The notes: a model not told the origin generated them from the sequence alone. A stretch of 6,501 nucleotides of DNA from Desulfobacterales bacterium (GCA_016735415.1 JAERRP010000431.1:1-6501), one strand, 5' to 3'; positions 1 through 6,075 are shown, counted from the first letter of the stretch. Translations and numbers: made by a program.

Positions 1-835
1 ATAGCAAGCACATTTTCATAAGAGAAAAATTATTCGAAAAATATTCATAACCTGATTCGGGCCACCTGCATTTTACATTTTCAATAAAATATTGAATACT
101 GCTGTCTTGTCCCAGGAGAACGGGTAAAGCTAATTTACGCTTCTGGAATAATTCCTCCAAGAAGAAAAATTGATCCCCATTGAAATATCGTGCCGTACCG
201 CCATTTCGATATAACATCGCGACTCCGGCAGCAAGATCCCATATATAGGAACCGCTGACCAGCGCCACATCGGCACTACCGGTTGCAACATAGCAAATAT
301 GCGCTTGCGTTGATCCCAGACACCTGACTTTTCCGGGATAATCGGGTTTAATGTCAAACCGCTTGTGCGCGCGCGAAACAGTCAGAAGGACCGATTCGCT
401 ATGCGTTTTATCAAAGGGCTTTAATCCTGTTTTGGTTTTATTCAGGTAAACCGGCCCATCGGTTTCAGTATAATAAAAATCATCTGTGGCGGGCATATAG
501 AAATAGCCGGCAATGGGCTTTCCGGATTTAATAACGCCAAGGGCAATTCCCCACAGCGGTAAACCTGAGACGAACATTGCGGTACCATCAATGGGGTCAA
601 GTACAAAATAAGTCTCGCCATCCTGGGGTTTTCTTGAAAAATTCTCTTCACTTATAATTCCCACCTGCGGATAGGTATCGACGATTTTTTCTTTCAATAA
701 CGATTGAACCGCAAGATCGGCTTCCGTAACATAGGTTTTATCATCCTTGATTGAAGGTTTTACTTTTCTGAAATATCTCAAAGCCAATGCGCCGGCTTCT
801 TTTAGCCACGATTCTGCGTGTTCCCGTTTCAACAT
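1..835 (-). CDS. Inositol monophosphatase-family phosphatase (3' end outside window)
   Basis: Reading frame open from the ATG at 835 to the left edge (278 codons, no stop yet). The start is set by GAGGAGG about 4 nt upstream. Family motifs appear in order: VTEAD at residues 36-40, the metal-binding SEEN with E63-E64, DPIDGT at 80-85 (D80, D83), and WDLAAG at 199-204 with D200, followed by the usual glycines (NGG, 211-213). All the expected Mg-binding acids are therefore present, and an active cytoplasmic Mg-dependent phosphomonoesterase is likely. Family members are usually about 260-270 aa, so only a short tail should be missing. The stretch after DPIDGT (FVSGLPLWG) resembles HisN-type histidinol-phosphatases more than classical inositol phosphatases, but Ala replaces the Arg I would expect in HisN. 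CysQ-like 3',5'-bisphosphate nucleotidase is another option; the substrate cannot be set from sequence. The gene is transcribed away from the downstream cluster and is AT-richer, so it is probably not functionally linked to it. Confidence 0.88.
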   Translation of the reverse strand, partial: MLKREHAESWLKEAGALALRYFRKVKPSIKDDKTYVTEADLAVQSLLKEKIVDTYPQVGIISEENFSRKPQDGETYFVLDPIDGTAMFVSGLPLWGIALGVIKSGKPIAGYFYMPATDDFYYTETDGPVYLNKTKTGLKPFDKTHSESVLLTVSRAHKRFDIKPDYPGKVRCLGSTQAHICYVATGSADVALVSGSYIWDLAAGVAMLYRNGGTARYFNGDQFFFLEELFQKRKLALPVLLGQDSSIQYFIENVKCRWPESGYEYFSNNFSLMKMCLL

Positions 836-908
836 TTTTCCTCCTCACGGCTTGGTGGTTCTATGGTTCCTCAAGTTCCTGGGTCCATGAATTTCTGCGT
901 TTATCGAT

Positions 909-936
909 ATTATCCTGACCTTTAAACCGGTTTCAA
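909..936 (-). promoter_or_regulatory. Candidate sigma70-type promoter for the phosphatase gene
   Basis: On the minus strand, TTGAAA (plus 931-936) is followed after 16 bp by GATAAT (plus 909-914), each 5 of 6 to consensus. Transcription would start near 902, giving a leader of about 65 nt before the ATG at 835. The call rests on pattern and position only. Confidence 0.5.
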
Positions 937-939
937 GGT
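918..939. promoter_or_regulatory. 22-bp palindrome over the -35 box, possible operator
   Basis: A palindrome centred on AAACCGGTTT with flanks ACCTT and AAGGT; only one symmetric pair (923/934) does not match. It covers the candidate -35 hexamer (931-936) of the phosphatase promoter, where a dimeric repressor would block polymerase. No regulator gene is visible in the window, so the binding protein is unknown. It could also be a chance palindrome. Confidence 0.35.
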
Positions 940-979
940 TAAAAATCAAAAGGAAAATTCTTTTAAGTGCCAGGCCCCA

Positions 980-1111
980 TCATCCGCATAGTAATTCTAA
1001 AAAGGGATGCCTCGCGATGACCGACTTATTTTTCAGGATTTCATAGACCTGCGGTTCAGCCAGATCCGTATCTGAGCAGGCCGAAAGTAAGAAGACTATG
1101 AGTAACATCAT
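980..1111 (-). CDS. Doubtful small lipoprotein ORF (43 aa)
   Basis: The frame begins with two Met codons, a short hydrophobic run (LLIVFLL) and then L-S-A-C, which matches a lipobox with the Cys at residue 12. A polar tail of about 30 residues follows. If real, it would be a tiny lipidated exported peptide. Against it: there is no basic n-region before the hydrophobic run, the nearest AGGA is about 13 nt from the first ATG, the C-terminus is featureless, and an overlapping minus-strand frame is open as well. It may be a chance ORF or the remains of an older gene disrupted near the adjacent repeat. Confidence 0.22.
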   Translation of the reverse strand: MMLLIVFLLSACSDTDLAEPQVYEILKNKSVIARHPFLELLCG

Positions 1112-1145
1112 CAAAGCAAAATGGTCCTGCGGATAAAAAGTCGGA

Positions 1146-1174
1146 TTGACACCAAGGACAGCATTCGGTATCTG
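1146..1174 (+). promoter_or_regulatory. Possible promoter for the dehydrogenase operon
   Basis: A perfect TTGACA (1146-1151) is followed at 17 bp by TATCTG (1169-1174), which matches only 3 of 6 positions of the -10 consensus. Transcription from about 1181 would give a leader of roughly 200 nt containing the whole palindromic element. I saw no better plus-strand promoter closer to the gene, but the weak -10 makes this tentative. Confidence 0.28.
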
Positions 1175-1213
1175 GATTAAAGTCGTTGCTATCTGCATGA
1201 GAATGGACATTTA

Positions 1214-1370
1214 GGGCTCGCGCAAAAATAACTTTACATTTTAAGCGCCGATGCATCCCGCCGGGCGGTGTTGCAAAAGCTCGGAATAGGCTGGCTATTC
1301 CTGCGCTTTCGCGCCTTTCCCGGCGGGCGCCTCAACGCTGAACATTGCTAACTTATTTTTGCGCGAACCC
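1214..1370. repeat. 157-bp imperfect palindromic element (MITE- or REP-like)
   Basis: The two 18-nt ends, GGGCTCGCGCAAAAATAA (1214-1231) and TTATTTTTGCGCGAACCC (1353-1370), are inverted repeats with one mismatched pair. The centre is a hairpin, GGAATAG (1283-1289), loop GCTGG, CTATTCC (1295-1301). Between them CCCGCCGGG (1257-1265) pairs with CCCGGCGGG (1319-1327) in exact register, and GCAAAAGC (1273-1280) nearly pairs with GCTTTCGC (1305-1312). No ORF of note or transposase lies inside. In RNA read from the minus strand the single end mismatch becomes a G-U pair. It may be a non-autonomous mobile element, a bacterial interspersed palindrome, or a structured leader of the downstream operon. 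A partial relative of its end lies at 3030-3064. Confidence 0.8.
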
Positions 1371-1378
1371 GTAACGGC

Positions 1379-1384
1379 GGGAGG
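1379..1384 (+). promoter_or_regulatory. Ribosome binding site fixing a GTG start
   Basis: GGGAGG stands 4 nt before GTG at 1389. The same frame extends upstream to a TTG at 1359, but that codon lies inside the palindromic element and has no ribosome site, so GTG 1389 is the better start. Confidence 0.75.
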
Positions 1385-1388
1385 TAAA

Positions 1389-2609
1389 GTGAAGGCCTTA
1401 CAGTTCAACGTCAACACGACGAGATTCATTGCCGCCAAAGCCCTCCGTGTTTTTTTTGGGCAACGCGTTTTCTACCAGGGCCCCGCCCGAACTGTGAGAC
1501 TATCCGACATTCCAGAACCGCTCCTGCCGGCTCCCGATTGGGTGAAAATACAGACCACTTATTGTGGATTCTGCGGCAGCGATCTTAACCTGATTTTGCT
1601 GCACGACTCGCCCACGGCATCACCCTTTACCTCCTTCCCCTGTGTGCCCGGACATGAAATTGTCGGAAGCATCGTTGAAACCGGCCAGGATGTCGATGCT
1701 TTTGAAGTCGGCGAGAGGGTTGTCGTGAACCCGACCCTGGGCTGCAGGCCGCGTGGCATTTCACCGGTCTGCCGCATCTGTCACTCAGGCCGACCGGTCA
1801 ATTGTGAAAATTTCGCCGAAGGCAAACTGCCGCCGGGCATGTTCATCGGGATCAACAGTGGCGTCAACGGCGGATTTGCCCCCTATCTGGTCGCCCACCG
1901 AAGCCAGCTTTCCAAAGTCCCCCGGGCGCTTTCCGACGAAGCGGCCGTCATGACCGAGCCGGCGGCCGTGGCCCTGCAAACCGTTTATGACAATATGCCG
2001 GAAAAGGGCGATCACTGTCTCGTCATCGGGGGCGGTGTCATCGGGAACCTGGTGATACAGGTCCTGCGCGCCCTGGGTCCCGACGGCCATATCGCCGTCA
2101 TCGAGCCGGCCCCGCATGCGGCCCGAATGGCCGAAGAAGCCGGCGTCGATGACATCATCGCGGGGAAAACGGTATTCGATCAGACGGCCAGGCTCACCGG
2201 GGCGCGCATCTACAAACCCATGCTCGGCATGGAAATTCCCATCGGTGGATTCAATCGAATATACGACACCGTGGGGATCTCGGCGACCTTGAATCTGTCC
2301 TTGCGCTTGCTGACAGCGATGGGAACATTAAGTGTGGTGGGGATTGGCGGAAATGTGAAGCTTGATCTGACGCCTCTCTGGCTCAAACTCCAGACGGTTA
2401 AAGGCGTCTACGCCTATGGCCATGCCATTCACGAGGGCGAATCAAGGAGGGTTTTCGACCTGGCCCTGGATTTGATTGCCGGGGGCAAGATTCGTACGGA
2501 CCACCTGGTGACGCATAAATTCGCCTTGGCGGACTATCAGAAGATGATCACGACAAACCTCAACAAGGCTGCCGCCAAGGCGATCAAAACCGTCGTGGCC
2601 TTCACGTAA
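1389..2609 (+). CDS. Zinc-binding alcohol dehydrogenase, MDR superfamily
   Basis: A 406-aa protein of the medium-chain dehydrogenase/reductase type, predicted to oxidise an alcohol or reduce an aldehyde or ketone in the cytoplasm using NAD(P). The catalytic zinc region is clear: CGFCGSD at 59-65 (ligand probably C62) and GHE at 88-90, with TEPAA at 189-193. Four cysteines for a structural zinc lie at 119, 128, 131 and 139; the first gap (8 residues) is longer than the usual C-x2-C-x2-C-x7-C. The Rossmann fold shows GGGVIG at 214-219, and E239 at the end of the second strand suggests NAD rather than NADP. The family is usually about 340-370 aa; extra length lies partly at the N-terminus (the MDR core starts near residue 30). 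An 8-T tract (1450-1457) sits near the 5' end but the frame is intact. The gene starts the cluster and is followed 35 nt later by the SCP2-like gene. Substrate unknown. Confidence 0.88.
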   Translation: MKALQFNVNTTRFIAAKALRVFFGQRVFYQGPARTVRLSDIPEPLLPAPDWVKIQTTYCGFCGSDLNLILLHDSPTASPFTSFPCVPGHEIVGSIVETGQDVDAFEVGERVVVNPTLGCRPRGISPVCRICHSGRPVNCENFAEGKLPPGMFIGINSGVNGGFAPYLVAHRSQLSKVPRALSDEAAVMTEPAAVALQTVYDNMPEKGDHCLVIGGGVIGNLVIQVLRALGPDGHIAVIEPAPHAARMAEEAGVDDIIAGKTVFDQTARLTGARIYKPMLGMEIPIGGFNRIYDTVGISATLNLSLRLLTAMGTLSVVGIGGNVKLDLTPLWLKLQTVKGVYAYGHAIHEGESRRVFDLALDLIAGGKIRTDHLVTHKFALADYQKMITTNLNKAAAKAIKTVVAFT

Positions 2610-2644
2610 ATGCCGTTGCCCGTTATTTTTTCAGGGAGTTGCTT

Positions 2645-3007
2645 ATGCGTTTTTCCATGCTGCTTTTTGCCCTGGCCCGGATTCTCAAGATAGCCTCGTT
2701 TACCAATGTCCGATTCAAGCGCTATATCAGCCAGGCGCGTGCGCGGATCCTGATAAAAACGGCAGACGGTCAGCGCGCACGCCTGTTTGTCTTTGACAAA
2801 GGCAAAGTCGCCTCGATACCCGGAGACCGGAAAGAATTCGATGCCGCCCTGATATGGCAGGATGCGAGCACCGGGTTTGCGGTGATGACCTCCAAACGGC
2901 CGGACGCGTCCTTCAATGCCGCGGCCGAAGGGAAACTCAGGGTGGAGGGAATGAGCGTTTACGCCCAGTGGCTTGAAGACGGTCTGAAACTGGTTTTTAA
3001 TAAATAA
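2645..3007 (+). CDS. Small SCP2-like (sterol carrier protein) domain protein
   Basis: A 120-aa protein. ATG 2645 is chosen because CAGGGAG ends 6 nt before it; a TTG two codons upstream overlaps that site. Residues 1-20 are hydrophobic with a few basic residues (LLFALARILKIASF), more like a membrane-contacting amphipathic helix than a cleaved signal. Residues 33-118 follow the SCP2 pattern: alternating strands (ARILIKTADG, ARLFVFDKG), a polar turn, a strand-helix stretch (DAALIWQD, then a helical part near 76-84), the FNAAAEGKLRVEG segment at 90-102 that resembles the family's G-K-L-x-x-x-G signature, and a last helix ending GLKLVF. SCP2 domains bind lipids, fatty acyl-CoA or similar hydrophobic ligands. 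Its place between a dehydrogenase and a thiamine-diphosphate enzyme suggests it presents or shelters their substrate. The assignment is by pattern and somewhat remote. Confidence 0.62.
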   Translation: MRFSMLLFALARILKIASFTNVRFKRYISQARARILIKTADGQRARLFVFDKGKVASIPGDRKEFDAALIWQDASTGFAVMTSKRPDASFNAAAEGKLRVEGMSVYAQWLEDGLKLVFNK

Positions 3008-3029
3008 GACTCCAGGGAAGCAAAGCCGC

Positions 3030-3064
3030 CATTTAGGGCTCGCGCCGTCGCGACACACGAACTC
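3030..3064. repeat. Partial or miniature copy of the palindromic element
   Basis: CATTTAGGGCTCGCGC at 3030-3045 is identical over 16 bp to 1208-1223, the left end and flank of the 157-bp element. It is followed by a short GTCGCGAC palindrome (3047-3054) and then ACACGAACTC (3055-3064), a degenerate inverted copy of GGGCTCGCGC (3036-3045). The four mismatches are all transitions, three of which become G-U pairs in minus-strand RNA. It ends 4 bp before the ribosome site of the next gene, much like the first copy. It looks like an internally deleted, decayed copy. Confidence 0.6.
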
Positions 3065-3068
3065 ACGC

Positions 3069-3075
3069 AAGGAGG
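3069..3075 (+). promoter_or_regulatory. Strong ribosome binding site
   Basis: AAGGAGG with a 4-nt CCCC spacer before ATG 3080. It is among the strongest ribosome sites in the window and suggests the thiamine enzyme is well translated from the operon message. Confidence 0.75.
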
Positions 3076-3079
3076 CCCC

Positions 3080-4747
3080 ATGACGAAAATTGCCGGTGGA
3101 CATCTGGTCGCCAAATACATGCAGGAAGTGGAAAAGGTGCGGATGGTCTTCACTCTTTCAGGCGGTCACATTGAAAGTATTCTGGACGGTTTTAGCGCGT
3201 ATGGCATCAAGGCCATCGACGTGCGCCACGAACAGGCGGCCGCCATGATGGCGCACGCCTGGTCCATCTACAACAACGAGACCGGCGTGTGTCTGGTGAC
3301 GGCCGGCCCGGGATTTACCAATGCCCTGACCGGTATCGCCAATGCCCATCTCGACAATGCACCGCTGGTCGTTCTTGGCGGGCGTCATCCGCTGCGCGAC
3401 GATTTAACCGGCGCCCTCCAGGAAATGAATCAGGTGGATATGGTCAAACCGATCACCAAATGGTGTGCCACCTGTTATGACATCAAACGGATTCCCGAAT
3501 ATCTCAATATCGCTTTCCGTCAGGCGACCATGGGTCGCCCGGGCCCCGTCTTTCTGGAGCTTCCGCCGGATATTCTTTTTGCGCAAACGGATCTGAACGC
3601 GATTAGCATGCCTGCCCGTAAACAACACAAAAGTGTTGTATGCCCCGACCCGGTTGAACTTGAAGAAGCAGCCCGCATCATCAATGGCGCCAAACGTCCA
3701 ATTTTCATGGGCGGCAGCGGTGTCGGCTTCAGTCGCTGCCGGGATTCGCTGGCCGCACTTGTTGAAAAGACGGGGATACCATTCGCCCTGCTTAACAACG
3801 GCCGGGGGATCCTGCCGGACAATCATGCACAGTGCATCAGCGATGGCGGTTTTACGGGTCTCATGACCGGGCTGCCCCAGGCGGACGTGATTGTGGCCGC
3901 CGGCATCCGCTTCAACTGGGTGCTGCAGTCCGGGAAACTTTTCCCGAATGCCAAGGTCATCCGGATCGACAATGACCCCACCGAGATCGACCGCAACCGG
4001 CCGGCGACGGTGGGTCTGATCGGTGATTGCAACGACGTTTTTACCCGGCTTCTTTCCATGCTGGAAGACCACGCGCATACCGAATGGATCGGTAGACTGC
4101 GAAAGGCCTATACCGCTTTTATGGTCACCGAACTGGAACAGCGACAGAACCCCTCAAACCCGATTCACCCCAACCGCCTGGTGGCCAAAATCATGGAAGT
4201 GTTCGGCGATGATGCGTACTATGTGGCCGATGGCGGCGATACGAGCTATTTCGGACTGGCCGGTTTCCTTTCACGACACCGATCCGGTGTACTGGTGCCG
4301 GCGGGCGCGCTGCTGGGGTGCCTCGGAACCGGTATTCCCTTCGCCATGGCCGGCAAACTCTCCCACCCGGACAAACCGGTTGTCGTCTTGAACGGCGACG
4401 GCTCTTTCGGGTTCAACAGCATGGAGTTCGACACGTGTGTCCGGCACAATATTTCCATTATCTGCATCGTGAACAACGACTGCGCCTGGGGGATGATCAA
4501 GCATTCCCAGGAGATCAGCCTCGGAGAAGACCGCTGTACCTGCTCGGAGCTGGGAATGCGCCACTATGAAAAAATGGTGGAAGGACTAGGGGGCTATGGC
4601 GAACTGGTTGAAAAGGACGATGATATTATCCCGGCCATCGAGCGGGCGATCCGATCCGGCAAGCCCGCATGCATCAATGTGGTCACCGATCCCACCGTCA
4701 CCAGCCCGGCCACCATCATCTTCTATCAGAATTTCACCGATCTATAG
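3080..4747 (+). CDS. Thiamine-diphosphate-dependent enzyme (acetolactate synthase / 2-hydroxyacyl-CoA lyase-like)
   Basis: A 555-aa protein with the three-domain layout of this superfamily at normal length. The N-terminal pyrimidine-binding domain (about 1-170) has the catalytic Glu in RHEQAA (E51), then VTAGPGFTNALTG and a QEMNQVD segment. The middle domain (about 190-330) contains RFNWVL at 277-282 followed by VIRIDND, which resembles 2-hydroxyacyl-CoA lyases and oxalyl-CoA decarboxylases. The C-terminal domain carries the Mg/diphosphate motif, GDG at 439-441 to NND at 465-467. These enzymes make or break C-C bonds next to a carbonyl, often releasing CO2 or formyl-CoA. True acetohydroxyacid synthase is unlikely because no regulatory small subunit lies beside it. 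Neighbours argue for a catabolic or specialised role: a dehydrogenase and an SCP2-like protein upstream, a carbonic anhydrase homologue downstream. The exact reaction is not set by what I can see. Confidence is high for the superfamily and low for the subgroup. Confidence 0.9.
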   Translation: MTKIAGGHLVAKYMQEVEKVRMVFTLSGGHIESILDGFSAYGIKAIDVRHEQAAAMMAHAWSIYNNETGVCLVTAGPGFTNALTGIANAHLDNAPLVVLGGRHPLRDDLTGALQEMNQVDMVKPITKWCATCYDIKRIPEYLNIAFRQATMGRPGPVFLELPPDILFAQTDLNAISMPARKQHKSVVCPDPVELEEAARIINGAKRPIFMGGSGVGFSRCRDSLAALVEKTGIPFALLNNGRGILPDNHAQCISDGGFTGLMTGLPQADVIVAAGIRFNWVLQSGKLFPNAKVIRIDNDPTEIDRNRPATVGLIGDCNDVFTRLLSMLEDHAHTEWIGRLRKAYTAFMVTELEQRQNPSNPIHPNRLVAKIMEVFGDDAYYVADGGDTSYFGLAGFLSRHRSGVLVPAGALLGCLGTGIPFAMAGKLSHPDKPVVVLNGDGSFGFNSMEFDTCVRHNISIICIVNNDCAWGMIKHSQEISLGEDRCTCSELGMRHYEKMVEGLGGYGELVEKDDDIIPAIERAIRSGKPACINVVTDPTVTSPATIIFYQNFTDL

Positions 4748-4761
4748 AGGGAAAGTCTTCC

Positions 4762-4881
4762 ATGATCGGCCATCGCTTTGGTTTTTTCCCCGCGAAACGT
4801 TACATATGCTTCGCTTGGGTAGAGTTTACTGACAGTATCCATATCTTGCTTGACAACATGCGGCCGATCAACTTGCATTGA
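4762..4881 (+). CDS. Doubtful 39-aa ORF in the intergenic gap
   Basis: An ATG with GAGGG about 10 nt upstream opens a 39-codon frame in the 191-bp gap before the carbonic anhydrase gene. The peptide mixes aromatic and basic residues early (HRFGFFPAKRY) with no recognised motif, signal or strong helix. Its end overlaps the candidate promoter at 4850-4878. It could be a leader peptide, but chance is more likely. Confidence 0.15.
   Translation: MIGHRFGFFPAKRYICFAWVEFTDSIHILLDNMRPINLH
4850..4878 (+). promoter_or_regulatory. Candidate promoter for the LCIB-type gene
   Basis: TTGACA (4850-4855, perfect -35) is followed after 17 bp by TTGCAT (4873-4878, 3 of 6 to the -10 consensus). Transcription would begin near 4885, about 54 nt before the ATG. 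The 191-bp gap from the preceding gene fits a separate or additional promoter. Confidence 0.38.
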
Positions 4882-4895
4882 GATTTAAATCAATG
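4876..4895. promoter_or_regulatory. Nested inverted repeat at the predicted transcription start
   Basis: CATTGA (4876-4881) and TCAATG (4890-4895) form a 6-bp inverted repeat with an 8-bp gap, overlapping a perfect 10-bp palindrome, GATTTAAATC (4882-4891). It covers the end of the candidate -10 box and the predicted start site, a place where a dimeric regulator could act. AT-rich palindromes of this size also arise by chance. Confidence 0.3.
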
Positions 4896-4938
4896 TCCGT
4901 CCAGAAAAGAACTTTTTGAACATCGCGAGGGGTAAGCC

Positions 4939-6075
4939 ATGTTTTCAAACACCAAGATGCAGTCGATCGCCCATGACTTTCGCATTGATCACATGATGCG
5001 CTACAGCCTGTTTGTGCCGCGGTTGTATAACCTGTGTCGATCACTGGGATTCGAAGCGGGCAATATCATGCCTTCGCGCGCCGTTTGTTCGGATGAAAAC
5101 CAGGGCTTTCCAATTATTCTGATTACAAAGCATTTTGGTGCCTTTCCTTTCAACCATGGCCGGGCGGGTGGTATCGTTGCGACCGAGCGGCATGCCCCGC
5201 ATGCGCATCATGGCAATGACCTGGTGATCATCCAGGCCAGTCACGTCGGGTACGATCCGGAGACGGAGACATTCGGCCGCTATTGTCGACTGCAGACGCC
5301 GGATAAAAAGAAAACAACGACCTGTGGCAAGATAGGTGATGTGATCCGGTGGTATCAGGACGAGTACCGATTTGCGCAGAACAATATTCATCTCGGCCTG
5401 GAGGGCGAAGTCTGCACCATTACAATTGATAACCAGTTGCTGGACGAGCGACGCACAGAAGGTTTGTTCCTGGAACTGGACCGAATGATCTTGATGGAAG
5501 ACGGCAAGCGAAAACTGCAACAAGTCCTGAGCACATCACGCGTTTACGTTGTATCCGATGAATTTTGCAAATCATTGCCGAATCACGTCTGTCCGGTCGG
5601 GCAGCACGTTAATATCGGCGACCACCTTGGGCCCGAGATGTTTATTTACCGGCGTCATATCAGTGACGATATCGAGGGACCCAATCATCTGGAAAACAAT
5701 CTCATCGATGCCATGCCATGGATCGTCACATCCCCGGCACCATTGCTGGTGGCCGCCCAGGTCAACTCGCAGGCGGAATTCGATCGTACCTTTCGCACCA
5801 TCGTAAAGGCGCAGGGATACCGTGGGAAAAGATTGCTGTTCATTTCCTGCCTGAGCATTGACATCTCCCCGCAGGAAGGGCAGTTGTTTCCGCTGACCAA
5901 GTGTGTGCCGTGGGCGGCCTACATCCAGAACAGTGACGGTAGTTCCCGTACCCTTGAGCAGTCCGAAATTATTGAGCGGCTTATGCAGCAAAGCACCGAG
6001 AATCCCGACCAGATTGACATGGAAGCAGCCATCCGGCAGATGATCGATGCGCCCGAGGTCAAGATCACGATCTGA
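4939..6075 (+). CDS. LCIB-family (limiting-CO2-inducible B/C) beta-type carbonic anhydrase homologue
   Basis: A 378-aa protein; ATG 4939 has GAGGGG 6 nt upstream. It resembles the LCIB/LCIC proteins of algal CO2-concentrating systems, a group known to include bacterial members with zinc carbonic anhydrase activity. Segments match in order: VCSDE at 49-53, FGAFPFNHGRAGG at 66-78, SHVGYD at 101-106, and TTTCGK at 126-131. By analogy with beta-carbonic anhydrases, C50, H102 and C129 would bind zinc and D52 would sit in the C-x-D position. The C-terminal half (DRMILMEDG near 181, RRHISDDIE near 238, RLLFISCLSIDI near 298, then KCVPWAAYI near 321) also seems to follow the algal layout, so this looks like a full-length member. 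There is no signal peptide or membrane segment, so a cytoplasmic site is expected. It interconverts CO2 and bicarbonate if active. Placed after a thiamine-diphosphate enzyme, it may remove or supply CO2 for that reaction. The match is from memory of family motifs and not from an alignment. Confidence 0.72.
   Translation: MFSNTKMQSIAHDFRIDHMMRYSLFVPRLYNLCRSLGFEAGNIMPSRAVCSDENQGFPIILITKHFGAFPFNHGRAGGIVATERHAPHAHHGNDLVIIQASHVGYDPETETFGRYCRLQTPDKKKTTTCGKIGDVIRWYQDEYRFAQNNIHLGLEGEVCTITIDNQLLDERRTEGLFLELDRMILMEDGKRKLQQVLSTSRVYVVSDEFCKSLPNHVCPVGQHVNIGDHLGPEMFIYRRHISDDIEGPNHLENNLIDAMPWIVTSPAPLLVAAQVNSQAEFDRTFRTIVKAQGYRGKRLLFISCLSIDISPQEGQLFPLTKCVPWAAYIQNSDGSSRTLEQSEIIERLMQQSTENPDQIDMEAAIRQMIDAPEVKITI

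Larger units (their letters stand above)
836..1388. other. Intergenic region between the divergent phosphatase and dehydrogenase genes
   Basis: No convincing long coding region lies here. From left to right it holds the phosphatase ribosome site and promoter with palindrome, a 43-codon minus-strand ORF with a lipobox-like start (980-1111), a possible plus-strand promoter (1146-1174), the 157-bp palindromic element (1214-1370), and the dehydrogenase ribosome site (1379-1384). Around 966-977 the string AGTGCCAGGCCC resembles the core of REP-type repeats seen in other bacteria, but no second copy occurs in this window. The stretch 840-1200 is AT-richer than the genes to its right. Confidence 0.6.

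Noticed and set aside
966..977. REP-like string AGTGCCAGGCCC
   Set aside because: A single short occurrence with no inverted partner and no second copy in the window.
1056..1256. Minus-strand 66-aa frame with a CCPWC motif resembling a small zinc-ribbon protein
   Set aside because: It begins inside the palindromic element, overlaps the lipobox-containing frame, has no ribosome site and only one CxxC-like cluster. It could be a gene remnant but cannot be supported.
1450..1457. 8-T tract near the start of the dehydrogenase gene (another at 6225-6232) as phase-variation sites
   Set aside because: Both frames are intact and the tracts are only 8 long, encoding ordinary Phe codons; nothing shows switching.
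2537..3103. 188-aa minus-strand open frame
   Set aside because: It lies antisense to the end of the dehydrogenase, the SCP2-like gene and the next start. The plus-strand genes have ribosome sites and family motifs; this frame shows none.
3404..4078. 224-aa minus-strand open frame
   Set aside because: Antisense shadow within the thiamine-diphosphate enzyme gene, produced by GC-rich codon usage; no recognisable domain.
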